A DNA stretch of 64,000 bases from the NCBI GenBank assembly GCA_964058845.1, contig CAXKVR010000255.1:1-64000 (forward strand), in the 5' to 3' direction. Source of the stretch: Carex sylvatica (Eukaryota > Streptophyta > Magnoliopsida > Poales > Cyperaceae). Positions within the stretch are counted from its first letter, which is position 1, and every line of letters starts with the position of its first letter. Below, one piece after another: positions 35,829-46,616 of the stretch. Under the pieces are notes generated by a model. That model saw nothing but the letters and a program-made list of their open reading frames with translations. It had not been told where the DNA came from and did not search any database. Position numbers and translations under genes: made by a program.

Positions 35829-36025
35829 CTATTAGGATCGGTTGTTTATAAAAAACTGATCCTGATACTATCAGGATCGGTTTGTATAAACAACTGATCC
35901 TAATAGTTGAACTATCAGGATCGGTTGTTTATAAACAACTGATCCTGATACTATCAGGATCGGTTTTTATAAACAACTGATCCTGATAGTATCAGGATCA
36001 GTTGTTTATAAACAACCGATCCTAA
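35829..36025. repeat. Right subterminal motif array, inner block
   Basis: Alternating TATCAGGATCGGTTGTTTATA and its complement at about 30-bp spacing, about eight copies; the pairs form hairpins. Confidence 0.85.
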
Positions 36026-36029
36026 AAGT

Positions 36030-36150
36030 ATATTTCTTAAAAAATAACCAAAAATTGATACTAAAAAAATATTTCTTAAAAATTGATACTAAAAAGAATT
36101 ATTTCTTAAAAATTGATACTAAAAATAATTATTTCTTAAATTATCTTATA
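36030..36150. repeat. Short tandem repeats, about 32 bp x 3-4
   Basis: The word TTTCTTAAAAATTGATACTA with an AT-rich tail recurs in direct orientation. Confidence 0.65.
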
Positions 36151-36327
36151 AATTATTTTTTAAATTATTTTAATAAATTATATTATATAAAAAATTCGGG
36201 CCTAATCCTTATATCAAATAAAAAATTCTGCCATAATCCAAATATACTTGAAATTCGATGGAGCTTTTGGCAAACTGAAAGAAGGAAGATTTAAATTTCC
36301 AGAGAATAATATTTAAAAAGTAATTAC

Positions 36328-36570
36328 TTGATTAAACGGACAGTACATGGGATTGAAGCAAATTGAGCACTTCAGGAAGTCGGTATGGATTGTGGCTATA
36401 TCTCTTTCTTCTCTAATCTCATTTTGAGGAGATGTAGGGTTCAAAGTCTTTCCACCCTTGGTTTTACTCTGAGATGGAGAATTCAAAGTCTTTTCTCCCT
36501 TGATTTTATTCTGAGAAGACGGAGGGTTTAAAGTCTTTCCTCCTTCGTTAGTCTTTCTCCGCTTGGCCAT
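36328..36570 (-). pseudogene. Captured first exon resembling a SINA-like RING E3 ligase
   Basis: The frame starts at ATG with MAKRRKTNEGGK, runs through three copies of an about 16-19 residue KTLNPxS-QN repeat, and ends DFLKCSICFNPMYCPFNQ immediately before GTAATTAC. In plant SINA-like E3 ligases the first exon has the same form: a variable, charged N-terminus followed by LxCxxCxxPLxxPxxQ, with an intron right after the Gln. The remaining RING and SINA domains are absent from the element. This looks like a gene fragment captured by the CACTA transposon. The 81-codon exon is open and could be expressed from the transposon. The family match is by motif and exon boundary only. Confidence 0.5.
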
Positions 36571-36756
36571 TTCACCTTCGCCTTATGCGTTTATTAATGT
36601 TATGATCTGATTAGATTTGTAAACAACGGTATGTGCTAGATTCGGACAATTTTGTATATATAACTCATATGTTTATTTTATGGAATAAAAAAAAATTATA
36701 TCTTTCTAGTTTCTTAAAAAAATCTATTACTTTTCAAAAAAAACTACAATCTGTTC

Positions 36757-36945
36757 ACTATCAGGATCAGTTGTTTAGAAGCAACTGATCCTGATAGTTC
36801 AACTATCAGGATCAGTTGTTTATAAAAACCGATCCTGATAGACCATTAGGATCGGTTTTGTTCAAAGAACCGATCCAGATATATATTAGTATCAGTTGTT
36901 TCATATAACCGATCCAGATAGGCCGATCCTGATTCCTATTTTTCC
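36757..36945. repeat. Right subterminal motif array, terminal block
   Basis: About seven motifs of the GATCAGTT/GATCGGTT type in both orientations end with CCGATCCTGATTCC next to the terminal inverted repeat. Confidence 0.85.
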
Positions 36946-36955
36946 ACTAGTGTGC

Positions 36956-37435
36956 GGACTCAACAAAAGGGACGTGCAACATCCTTGTAAATAAGAATGT
37001 ACCATGTGCACAGGCAGAATTAGAAAATCTCGATAGAGAGGCTAAAACTTAAAAATGCACAATATATGATAGATTATGGGAGCTGGACTATATAAATAGT
37101 TAAAAAAAAATTAATTAAATTTCAATATACATAATGAAAATTTTAAAATTATAGAGATGCATGGCTTAGCACCGGTTTTCAATACATATAGATCTACCCG
37201 GCCCTGACTATATGAGAGTTTGTTCACGTCAATATCAATTGAACTCAGTTGTCTTCGAACTAGACGATCGAGCAGTTGAAGGCCATACCTTTGTTGGTCT
37301 CTTTTATCTGATAGTGGTCCACAACTGTGGAGATATTGTTGAGAGGGCAAGAGATCTAGAAGATGATGCTTTTGATTCCTTATTTCTTAGTTAAAATCTC
37401 TAAAACTCACACATTTACATCTAGGTCCTTTAAAC
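36956..37435. other. Flank of the CACTA insertion, no gene recognised
   Basis: The open frames at 37,111-37,394 overlap on both strands and show no known motif. Confidence 0.4.
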
Positions 37436-38340
37436 CATATACGATTTTCATTTGGTAACAATTCATGTATCAGTTCTCTATTTTGGTTCCCGCAACAATT
37501 CGGTTTACCGATTGATTAACCCTAATTTGGTCGAAACTCGAATTAACCGTTACACGTTCTAGAGTCTCAAGGTTTAGAGGTAACTCTACTGATTACAAGT
37601 CTACTTAGTTGGATTAAACTAAACAATTCACGATTATTCTCACTTTCGGTTTTGGCACGAAAATCGTAAAAATCAAAATTCAAAATCGAGATAAAATTTG
37701 GAATAGAATCGACAATAAATAATCAAAGAAGCTCAAGGAGTTAGTCTACAAGCAATTCAAACACAAATCTCGAGTTTAAAATAAAAACCCGAGCAATCGA
37801 GAAATCTAAGATTTCGAGAGAGAAGATGAGAGAAATGAATACCGAATGGGAGGGCTAGGAGAGATCTACAACTAATTTCTTGACTCCACCTTCGATTTCC
37901 CGAGCTTTAGCGAGTTTTGGAGTGACTTGGAGCTCTCCCTCTCTCTTTCTTCTTCCTTTGGCGGAGCTCACAGAAAATGGGGAAAAAGGGGGCGGTGGGG
38001 AAGAGAGAAAAGGAAAAAAGAAAATCAGAAATTTTGTTAAAAGACCCTCTAAGTGCGGACGCACTCACTTTCAGTGCGGGTCAGTCACCCGCACTCAAGC
38101 ATAGACAGTTATTCAGAACTTGGAAAATCACAAGAAAATTCACCAGTGCGGACGCGGCCACTCACACTCAACACTTTGCAGGAATTCAGCAGTTCAGAAA
38201 ACACAGAATATACACTAGTGTGGACGCACTCACATACAATGCGGACGCACTCATTACTTGGTCGAATTTTCATCAAAACAGCACTGGATAAGAAAAAGTC
38301 CTAGGCTAATGCGTCCGCGTCCAAATTTCAGTGCGGTTCA
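37436..38340. mobile_element. LTR-like remnant with AGTGCGGACGCACTCAC motifs
   Basis: The stretch passes from a low-complexity AAAATCGTAAAAATCAAAAT segment through a purine-rich leader to a block with five GTGCGGACGC/GTGCGGGTCA-type motifs (38,050-38,335). It then joins gypsy gag sequence abruptly at 38,341. It resembles a long gypsy LTR but has no recognised ends. Confidence 0.4.
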
Positions 38341-38940
38341 AGAGCAGTGATCTGATCGACCTCAAATAAGCTACCACCTCCAGCTCGGGTGTTGTCGCGG
38401 CCGGACCACTGTTAGTTCTGAGCCATGCTGTCGATCAGGGTCATCGCTTCATGATGTTCTCTTTCCATCAAGGCTCCACTTGCAACAGCATCAATAGAAG
38501 TGCGAGTGCTTTCTATTAGACCATCATAAAAAGTTTAAATTAAGAATCAATCAGGACTACCATGGTCTGGACAAGAGTACTATAACTCCCTAAAGCTTTC
38601 CCAGACTTCATTCAGGGGTTAGTCAGACCTTTGCCTAAAGCTGGTTAGTTGGGTTCTTACCTTGGCAGTTCTTTTATGAGGGAAAAACCTGGTGAGAAAC
38701 ATTTTGGACAGTTCCCTCCAAGTGGTAATAGAATCCCTTGGTAATGCGTCTAACCATTTCTTGGCCTTGTCCCTAAGAGTGAAAGGAAACAGTGCAAGTC
38801 TAATGTAATCAGTTGTTGCCCCATTGATCTTAATGGTGGTACAACATTCAATAAAGGTTTGGAGATGAGCATGTGGATCCTCGATCGTGATCCAAGCCGT
38901 GGGAACTGTTTTGCTACACAATGTTGACAACACCCAGGTT
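38341..38940 (-). pseudogene. gypsy gag fragment, copy 1
   Basis: The minus-strand frame contains DYIRLALFPFTLRDKAKKWL and the WRELSKMFLTRFFPHKRTAK motif of the Retrotrans_gag domain (Athila/Tat-like form). It is truncated at 38,341. Compared with copy 2 at 44.5-45.6 kb, about 375-400 bp is deleted between gag and the primer-binding site, removing the N-terminus. Confidence 0.8.
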
Positions 38941-38984
38941 GAAGTTCAGTAGAATAAGCAAAAATCCAGAAAATAAATGATGCC

Positions 38985-39003
38985 GTCCCCAGCAACGGTG
39001 CCA
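38985..39003 (-). other. Primer-binding site of gypsy copy 1
   Basis: On the minus strand TGGCACCGTTGCTGGGGAC follows the LTR after a 5-base gap. It matches the TGGCGCCGTTGCCGGGGA type used by Athila/Tat-like elements. Confidence 0.75.
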
Positions 39004-39008
39004 AAACT

Positions 39009-40473
39009 TGTTACACTAAAAAGATATAGTACAAAGTTTCAGTATAGTAAACTATACTTTTTAAACCTTGACTCTACTTTTGAGTCGGATTTCAAGTATA
39101 CAATCCTATCATGCAGTATAATCAGGTATCGATCCTGAGGACGGTTCATATCTAAACTGGAATCTACCTAAATTAATTAAAGACTAGAAGTTCGAAAAGG
39201 TTAATTTTTGGTATTTATATTTCTATTCAGTTCAATGACAATAATGGAAAATAAAAGAAAAATAAATTTGGTTTTAAATAAGATTTAAAAGGTGTTTCTA
39301 GGGTTTCTGATTTAATCTCAACTTTACCTCTCGGTGCTCGGTCCGTGCACTCTCATGCACGGGCCGTGTCCAGTGTACACAGGCCCTGTACTTTCATACA
39401 CGGTCTATGTGGCCCTCGAGTTAATACAACTATTATTTGTTTCTGTGCCGGTAGCTTTATGTAGGGTTCTATTGACCATACCTAATGTTCCTAAACCTCA
39501 CCTTTTATTTTTTGGCTTAATAAACTCGGTTCCGAAATTGCAATTTCTGACCTCTCAGGGTTCAAAACCTCAACTGTCGTCTGTTGGTTTGAATGACCTA
39601 TGTTAATGGTTTGATTTACAAAAGGTAACCTCTGTCTGTCGATGCAAGAAAATTTTCACCTGTCGGCTCACAAACCTACCTCATATAGTTAGTCTGGTTT
39701 AGAGAAAGATTAGGGCTAAGGTACAAGAAAGATGTGGTCATTCATCTTATAGTAAATCAAGAATAATTCAAACAATTTCAACTAAGCAATTAAAATACTA
39801 CTCAAGCAAGCAAACACAAATATCAACACAGATTCAAATAACTAGCATATAAAGCAAAGTATTCGACTACATCATAATCCTAGAAACTAAAGAGTTTAGC
39901 CTAGCATGATTCTAGAATAAACAAAACAAAAGATAAAAGAACAATTCATGACAAAACCCGAAGAACAAAGTAGATTTGTCGCAAAACTCGCGTTTTTCTC
40001 CTCTCAACTTCGTCTCTAAGCTTAGCCGTCAATTCCCAACCCTAGGACTTGCTCTCTGCTTCAGAATGATGTCTCTGATGTAGGAAATCTCACTTATATG
40101 GAGTGATTGTCGACCTTCAATCAAATGGCCTCTATTTCCAAAAATCAATTATGTTTCCAAAAATGCTTTACACAGTCCGTGTAAAATGGTGCATAGGCCA
40201 TGTGACTGTGTCCTGGTCGGATGAGCTAGGTGCGATCGTGTCTGTGGTTGGGCAGAGGTCTGTACGGTCCGCATAGGGTCCTGCACGGGCCGTGTATAAA
40301 CCTTCAACTTTCATATTCTTCCTCTTTTTTGCCCGTTTTCTGCAAAATAAGAATGAAAGCGCAGTTGTACCACATCCTATAGATATTCAATGAAATAAAT
40401 ACGATTTCATAATTTTGGACACAAGTTTTGGTGCAAAGTCTGGTCGGAATATAGATAAAGTAACGAGATATCA
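39009..40473 (-). mobile_element. 5' LTR of gypsy copy 1, 1,465 bp
   Basis: The plus strand begins TGTTACAC and ends GATATCA; the element reads on the minus strand. Length and sequence match the truncated LTR at 45,855-46,597 and, more distantly, the solo LTR at 31,888. It contains two GC-rich islands with quasi-palindromes: GGTCCGTGCACTCTCATGCA then CGGGCCGTG (39,350), and TACGGTCCGCATAGG with CACGGGCCGTG (40,263-40,295). Confidence 0.85.
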
Positions 40474-40870
40474 AATCCTCTAATTCTTCGTATTTAATTT
40501 TTTTAAATGATAAATTTTGAAGGGCATGTATAAATAAATAAGCTCAATTATCTTTTACTGGTGGATGCTTGAGAAGTTGAGATGCATTTTGAGAGGTATC
40601 GAATTATACATGATGGGTTAGAGGATTGAGATGTATCCACAAGGTTCATCGCCTCTTCAATTAATTGTTCCAAGTTGTATGCATGAGGTTATATTTATTT
40701 AGATGCATTTTTAGAAGCCAAAACAATTTTGTTTTCTACAGTAATTCTTAATTTTCCGGAAGAAGCCTAGCTACATATTTCAATCTTATTTTGTAATTAG
40801 ACAGACCTCGTCTAATTACTAAATAAATCCTCCACAAAATTTAATTCTTAATAATAGTAATTTGCTTAAC
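40474..40870. other. Spacer between gypsy copy 1 and peptide locus B
   Basis: AT-rich; no gene or repeat recognised. Confidence 0.4.
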
Positions 40871-41060
40871 TTCTTGTTTGACAATTATATATATATTGAT
40901 CTTGACAATTAATTAATATCTATGGAGGCACGCATATATAGACGGAAAGTGACAAAGCAAAAAAATCTTTATTTAGAAAAAGAAGAACATGAAGAGAACA
41001 CTATAAATAATTTGTTCTAACTTTATATATGTTCAAAACAAACAAAACAAAGCCATTAAG

Positions 41061-41415
41061 ATGAAGATTGCTTTTTTGCTTGTTCTAGTTTTGCTCTCTT
41101 CCGGTACTTTGTTATGCTAGTTAGTTTGATTTCATATGTTGTTAATTATTATATCTAGCTAATTATTTTTAATTAATTAAATGGTACTAGTTTGATATCA
41201 TTAATTATTATTTTTTACTGATTAAATTTAATTAGGTACAACATTAAATGACGCTGCAAGATATTTTTCGGGACCGGGAACGAGACAAGAATGGACTCTG
41301 GAAAGGTGCAAAATATATATGGGGTGCTATACAATGTATACTACAATTCAACTCACCACGCTGCAAAAATTGCAAATGCAGGATCGAGGATAAGATATGT
41401 TTTTGTGACTGCTAA
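41061..41415 (+). CDS. Small secreted cysteine-rich peptide locus, copy B
   Basis: A TATA-like GCATATATAGA lies about 125 bp upstream. Exon 1 (41,061-41,103) encodes the signal peptide MKIAFLLVLVLLSS and ends in phase 1 at GTACTT. Two acceptors are possible. One at 41,260 gives a 65-aa protein whose tail reads PRCKNCKCRIEDKICFCDC, a C-x2-C-x-C-x6-C-x-C-x-C pattern. The other, at 41,235, gives 66 aa with a different frame and fewer cysteines. I prefer the first, because its stop (41,413-41,415) aligns with a stop in copy A (17.8-19.2 kb). The pattern loosely recalls one lobe of Bowman-Birk inhibitors or a defensin-like tail, but I do not assign a family. Confidence 0.4.
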
Positions 41416-41437
41416 GCTAGCTCATCGTTCACCCAAT

Positions 41438-41480
<43 letters not shown>

Positions 41481-43035
41481 TTAACACTACGAACGATTGA
41501 GTAATTAATTATGCATGCAGATCCTGCATTTAGTTTATTTTAATTTGTGTAGTAAAAAATTGAAGTTTTATCTATCCTTAATTAATTGTATTTTATTTGC
41601 CTGTTTGTCATAAATGGAAACTATTATTTTTTAATTTCTAGCAATTAATACTAACTATGTATGTAGTATGTTGGTTAATTTGCTTCTCCCTCTCTTTAGT
41701 ATATATATATATGCATGGATGTCGTTATTTTATTTGTAATGCAAATAAATGTTCTATTAATGTAAATTCAATATCAGAGCAAATTTCAATTTTGACCAAC
41801 ATGCAACAATAAAATGAAATAGGTACTGGTATATATGGTTTTGCTACTGGTATCTGTCATATATATCCGCTAAAGGAGATTTATAAATCTTAAGTTAAGA
41901 TATCACAAATAATGAAAAAAGAAGGAAAATAAATCTACAAGGACAAAAAAATGATAGGAGAGAGCCGCAGCTGATTATATATTACAAACAAAGAAAATTA
42001 AAATTAATAAAAAAAACAGAGAGATAAAAGAAAATGACAAAAAACTAACTAGATATTGCAAACAATGAATATGAAAATTAATCTCTATCATATGTGAATT
42101 ACAAATGAATTTTAAAATTAGCACCAAAAACAATTAAATTCATTGACTCCCGGATTTAATCTCTATCATATGTTAATTATGATTGAACAGTAAAGAGAAA
42201 TAAAAATATAAACATAAAGACATCATTTCCAAATTTGGATAATAAAAGTAATATTTTCTTTTAGTTAAATTTTATCTGTCATATAATCCGCAAAATTTAA
42301 AAACATTTCACAACATTCATTTTCCTATATATGTTCACTGTTTGTACTGGTATATAATATATATATATGTATTGTTTTGGTAGTGTTGGTTTCATCAAAT
42401 CAAATAGGTACAATGCATTAAGAACTAGTTTATGAAAGATTATTAATTCTTCAAATTAACATGAAATTATCTTCTAATTGAATTTGGTACAATTATCAAA
42501 ATTAGCACATACAAGTTGGGATTTTCCAAAAAAAAAAAATGACTCCAACTGTCAGAGTACAACAACTTCAACTAGGTCCCTGTTCTTTCTACTATTTATG
42601 TATTTTCTTTCTAAATTTGTGAATAACAAAATATATAAGCTAAAAGAACAGAAATTGAGAATCCTAAAATACATTTACATTTATAAAAAATATTAATCAA
42701 ACAGGTAAGTTTCTCTCTCTTAGACATTTCATCGAACATGGAGAGAGAAGATTTCAAATTAGGGATTAATTTTGTCATAAAACGAAAGCCGGACACGTCA
42801 CTGATCCGTGGATTTAGGAAAAAAATCTGTACCATTCTTCCAACAATATTTTCACACGAATCTCAAAGCATATTTCTCTTTATCCAGCCCAAATTTCGTA
42901 GTACATATTTGTTTCTAATGAGAATGATTCGATTTCTACATAACATCCTCAGAGAAACTGGGAGGAAGTTCACAAATTTTCTCAGAAATAGTTTGTCTTC
43001 ATAAATCATAAAAATTTAAAATTATTATATATTTT
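41416..43035. other. Intergenic region with (TA)n microsatellite
   Basis: A (TA)n run of about 32 bp lies at 41,444-41,476. Up to about 41,810 the sequence is homologous to the 3' side of peptide locus A. Beyond that, no gene is recognised; the short frames at 42,478-43,004 overlap on both strands and lack motifs. Confidence 0.45.
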
Positions 43036-43095
43036 GGAGAATTCCATATATACCCCTTAAAAACTGTAAAATTATGTCCATCGCCTCTCCATGCT
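43036..43095. mobile_element. End fragment of the MITE family seen at 52.56 kb
   Basis: GAGAATTCCATATATACCCC followed by TTAAAAACTGTAAAATTATG closely matches the inverted terminal region of the MITE at 52,561-53,136. It is cut off where the mosaic insertion begins. Confidence 0.55.
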
Positions 43096-43399
43096 TCTAC
43101 AAAATTAAGTATCAGTGTGATTTCATACGATAATTGAAAATAATACTTGTTGGAACTCAGATTTTTAGAATGATTAATAAATTATTAAACATAATTAATT
43201 AACAGTAAAATGAAACCAAGGTTCAATAAGAATTAAACATCACTAAATAACTAAAATAAACTTAAATGGCTAACATGAAAACAAATGAATAAGTCTTGGA
43301 AACATTGTATAATTAAACAACGTGAAAGATTTAAACCTAAAATGATTGTAACCTTAAACTAAATATGAAACTGATTAAGAATTTCAATTTTAAATGTTG

Positions 43400-43905
43400 A
43401 TTAATTAAACAACCGATTCAGTTTATTACAAAAAAAAATTTAAACAGCCGATTCCTAATAGTAGTAACTGATTAAGAATTTCAATTTCAATTTTTTTTTT
43501 TTAGAATTAGGGTCGGTTATTTTAAACAACCGATTCAGATTACTACTATTATGATCGGTTGTTTAAAATAACCGATTCTAAAAGTATTTTTTTTATTTTA
43601 GAATTAGGGTCGGTTATTTTAAACAACCGATCCAGATTACTACTATTATGATCAGTTATTTAAAATAACCGATCCTAAAAGTTTTTTTTTTTTTTGAATT
43701 AGGATCAGTTATATTAAGCAATCGATCTTAATAGTTATTATTTGAATCGGTTGTTTAAATAACCGATCCAAATAGTAACTATTAGGATCGGTTAAAGAAC
43801 CGATCCAGATTTGTGTGGTATCAGTATCGCCCTAATCAGGATCGGTTACATTTTGATCCTAATATGCATAAATAACCGATCATAATTCCAATTTTTCCAC
43901 TAGTG
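43400..43905. mobile_element. Right-end fragment of a CACTA element (same family as 23.4-36.9 kb)
   Basis: About ten GATCGGTT/AACCGAT motifs lead to CCGATCATAATTCCAATTTT and the terminal CCACTAGTG (ends 43,905). No matching left end is present in the window nearby. Confidence 0.75.
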
Positions 43906-44237
43906 TATCCTTACATATTTATAATAAAACCAAAATTAAAAGTTCACCTAAAATAAGAAATATTATTAATTTAAACTTTAGTAAAACAAGAAATAAGATT
44001 TAACTCTTATCACAAAACTCGTGCAATCAAGACCATTTAATTGATTTATTATTTCATCACTCTTGAAGACCGCCCATTCATGCATCCATCCAGTCATCAA
44101 TTTAATTGCTTCTTTGAAGACCGCCAAATAACTCTTAGAATACCACTATCCAGTCAACATAATAAAATATGTTTAATTATTTAAAAGACCGCACCCATGC
44201 CATTTAATTATATGGTTCATATTTCAAGTTGCACATA

Positions 44238-44466
44238 CACTAGTACAAAAAATCTCTTCACTCTCTGTTCAAATACTCCTACACCGACTGTTATAGCGGC
44301 GTCAGTAAAGCTGGCGCCAGTGAAGGTTACCTTTTACTGACGCTTTAAAAACAGTCAGTGTTGAACACCAACGCTGACTGTTTTTAGGGCGTCAGTGTTG
44401 GTGTTCAACAGTGACTGTTTTTTGGGCGTCAGTGTTGGCGTTCAACACTGACTATTTTTTAAAACG
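44238..44466. mobile_element. Left-end fragment of a second CACTA family (CACTAGTACAAAAAA)
   Basis: The end CACTAGTACAAAAAATC is followed by about five subterminal motifs of the GGCGTCAGTGTTGG / CCAACGCTGACTG type in both orientations. It is cut off abruptly at the gypsy gag fragment. Confidence 0.65.
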
Positions 44467-45603
44467 TTAGTTGTTGTTGCTCGAAGGATTGTTGTAGGAG
44501 TTATTGAAGGAACCATTGGAATTGTTGTATGAGGGAGGATCGTTATGTTTCCACCTCCAGTTCTGTTGCTCAATCGGGTCCTTGGAGTAGGCTCGGTTGA
44601 ATGGAGGTTTTGGGAAATATGATGGCTCATTGTTGAGATAGTTGACTTGCTCGGGTTCATCATCTCTTTGCGCCAGTGGGCATTGCTCATAGGCGTGCCC
44701 TTCATCCCCACACATAACACAGGGCTCAGGTTGATGATTGACAATATATTTCACACTTATCTTGTCGAAAGCCTTCTGCATGGCATCCAGCTTGGCTGAT
44801 AGAGCAGTGATCTGATCGACTTCAAATCGGTTGCCACCTCCAGCTCGGGTGTTGTCGCGGCCGGACCACTGTTGGTTCTGAGCCATGCTGTTGATCAGGT
44901 TCATCACTTCATGAGGTTTCCTTTCCATCAAGGCTCCACTTGCAACAGCATCAACAGAAGTGCGAGTGCTTTCTATTAGACCATCATAAAAAGTTTAAAT
45001 TAACAACCAGTAAGGAATACAATGGTGTGGACAAGAGTACTATAACTCCCTAAACCTTTCTCAGGCTTCATTCAGGGGTTCGTCAGACATTTTCCTAAAG
45101 CTGTTTAGTTGGGTTCTTACCTTGACAGTTCTTTTATGAGAGAAAAACTTAGTGAGAAACATTTTGGACAGTTCCCTCCAAGTGGTAATAGAATCCCTTG
45201 GTAATGAGTCTAACCATTTCTTGGCCTTGTCCCTAAGAGTGAAAGGAAATAGTGCAAGTCTAATGTAGTCAGTTGTTACCCCATTGGTCTTAATGGTGGT
45301 ACAACATTCAAGAAAGATTTGGAGATGAGCATGTGGATCCTCGTGATTCAAGCCGTGGAAAATGTTTTGCTGCACAATGTTGACAACACCCAGGTTGAAG
45401 TTCGGTTGCTGTCTCACAATTCTTGGCAGCCTGATTGCTCTCTTCACGTCTCCAGCCCTTGGCACATTAAACTCACGTAAGGTCCTTGGCACAAAGTCAG
45501 CCATGTCATCATCAAAACGGTCATCGATCATGTCCTCTGCCCTTTCTCTATCTTCCGCTGTGTGGGTAAACATCTCTGCTCTGCTCGGGTGGTCCGAGTG
45601 CAC
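44467..45603 (-). pseudogene. gypsy gag, copy 2 (with zinc knuckle, one break)
   Basis: The first frame (45,603-45,061) carries the Retrotrans_gag domain (DYIRLALFPFTLRDKAKKWL). After a stop and about 130 bp with disturbed frame, a second frame (44,931-44,467) carries the CCHC knuckle CVMCGDEGHAYEQC (C-x2-C-x4-H-x4-C) and an Asn/Ser-rich tail. Protease and pol are missing; the fragment ends at 44,467 against a CACTA end. It is nearly identical to copy 1 over the shared part. Confidence 0.85.
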
Positions 45604-45827
45604 GAACCGTGTAGGAGATGTACGATCTGTGTTGAGTGGTGGTGCAGGAATAGTCGACTCTGGAGGAGTCTCTGTGTCAGAGAGTGGTCCTTTGCTCCTC
45701 AGTCTATAATCACCCTTTAGAGGTGATATAAATGACAGCCTTCCTGAGAGAGAGAGAAAGTAAATAAAATATACAAATTAGAATCTAATTTAAATAGAGT
45801 AAGCAAAAATTCAGAAAATAAATGATG

Positions 45828-45848
45828 TCGTTCCCAGCAACGGCGCCA
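45828..45848 (-). other. Primer-binding site of gypsy copy 2
   Basis: On the minus strand TGGCGCCGTTGCTGGGAACG, six bases from the LTR end; Athila/Tat-type PBS. Confidence 0.75.
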
Positions 45849-45854
45849 AAAACT

Positions 45855-46597
45855 TGTTACACTAAAAATGTATAGTACAAAGTTTCAGTATAGTAAACTA
45901 TAGTTTTTAAACCTTGACTCTACTTTTGAGTCGGATTTCAAGTATACAATCCTATCATGGAGTATAATCAGGTATCGATCCTAAGGACGATTCAAATCTA
46001 AACTGGAATCTACCTAAATTAATTAAAGACTAGAAGTTCGAAAAGGTTGATTTTTTATATTTATATTCCTATTCAGTTCAATGACAATAATTGAAAATAA
46101 GAGAAAAATAAATTTGGTTTTAAATAAGATTTAAAAGGTGTTTCTAGGGTTTCTGATTTCATCTCAACTTTACCTCTCGGTGCTCGGTCCGTGCACTCTC
46201 ATGCACGGGCCGTGTCCAATGTACACAGGCCATGTACTTTCATAGACGGTCTGTGTGGCCCTCGAGTTAATACAACTATTATTTGTTTCTGTTTCGGTAG
46301 CTTTGTGTAGGGTTTTATTGACCGTACCTAATGTTCCTAAACCTCACCTTTTATTTTTTGGCTTAATAAACTCGGTTCCGGAATTTCAATTTCTGCCCTC
46401 TCAGGGTTTAAAACCTCAACTGTCGTCTGTTGGTTTGAATGACCTAAGTTACTGGTTTGATTTATGAAAGGTAACATCCGTCTATCGATGCAAGGAAATT
46501 TTCACCTGTCGGCTCACAAACCTATCTCATATAGTTAGTCTGATTGAGAGAAAGATTAGGACTAAGGTACAAGAAAGATGTGGTCATTCATCTTACA
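45855..46597 (-). mobile_element. Truncated 5' LTR of gypsy copy 2
   Basis: It matches the first 740 bp or so of the LTR at 39,009 with few differences, then breaks off after TTCATCTTA at the 19-bp direct repeat. Confidence 0.85.
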
Positions 46598-46616
46598 TCT
46601 ACAAAATTAAGTATCA

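Larger units (their letters stand above)
23356..36952 (-). mobile_element. CACTA (En/Spm) DNA transposon, 13.6 kb, near-complete
   Basis: The left end CACTAGTGGAAAATATGG and the complement of the right end CACTAGTGGAAAAATAGG are near-identical, and both continue into AATCAGGATCGG. The 3-bp target duplication TGC is exact (23,353-23,355 and 36,953-36,955). Both termini carry arrays of the subterminal motif ATCTGGATCGGTT/ATCAGGATCGGTT in both orientations. Inside are two minus-strand transposon genes (TNP2-type transposase; En/Spm-type protein with C48 protease), a captured host exon, and a later solo LTR insertion. The intact duplication and ends suggest a rather recent insertion. The element itself is no longer autonomous as read, because both its genes are interrupted. 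Confidence 0.93.
43096..46616. other. Mosaic block of transposon pieces bounded by a 19-bp direct repeat
   Basis: TCTACAAAATTAAGTATCA occurs at 43,096-43,114 and again at 46,598-46,616. Between them lie, in order, unrecognised AT-rich DNA, a CACTA end, a second CACTA end and a gypsy gag-LTR fragment. No single element explains the block. Confidence 0.6.

Noticed and set aside
37111..37394. Overlapping 79- and 60-codon frames
   Set aside because: Opposite-strand shadows of each other with no motif.
42478..43004. Small open frames with basic residues
   Set aside because: Both strands are open in AT-rich DNA; no conserved motif, and part overlaps a MITE end.
45362..45709. 115-codon plus-strand frame
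   Set aside because: Antisense shadow of the gypsy gag.
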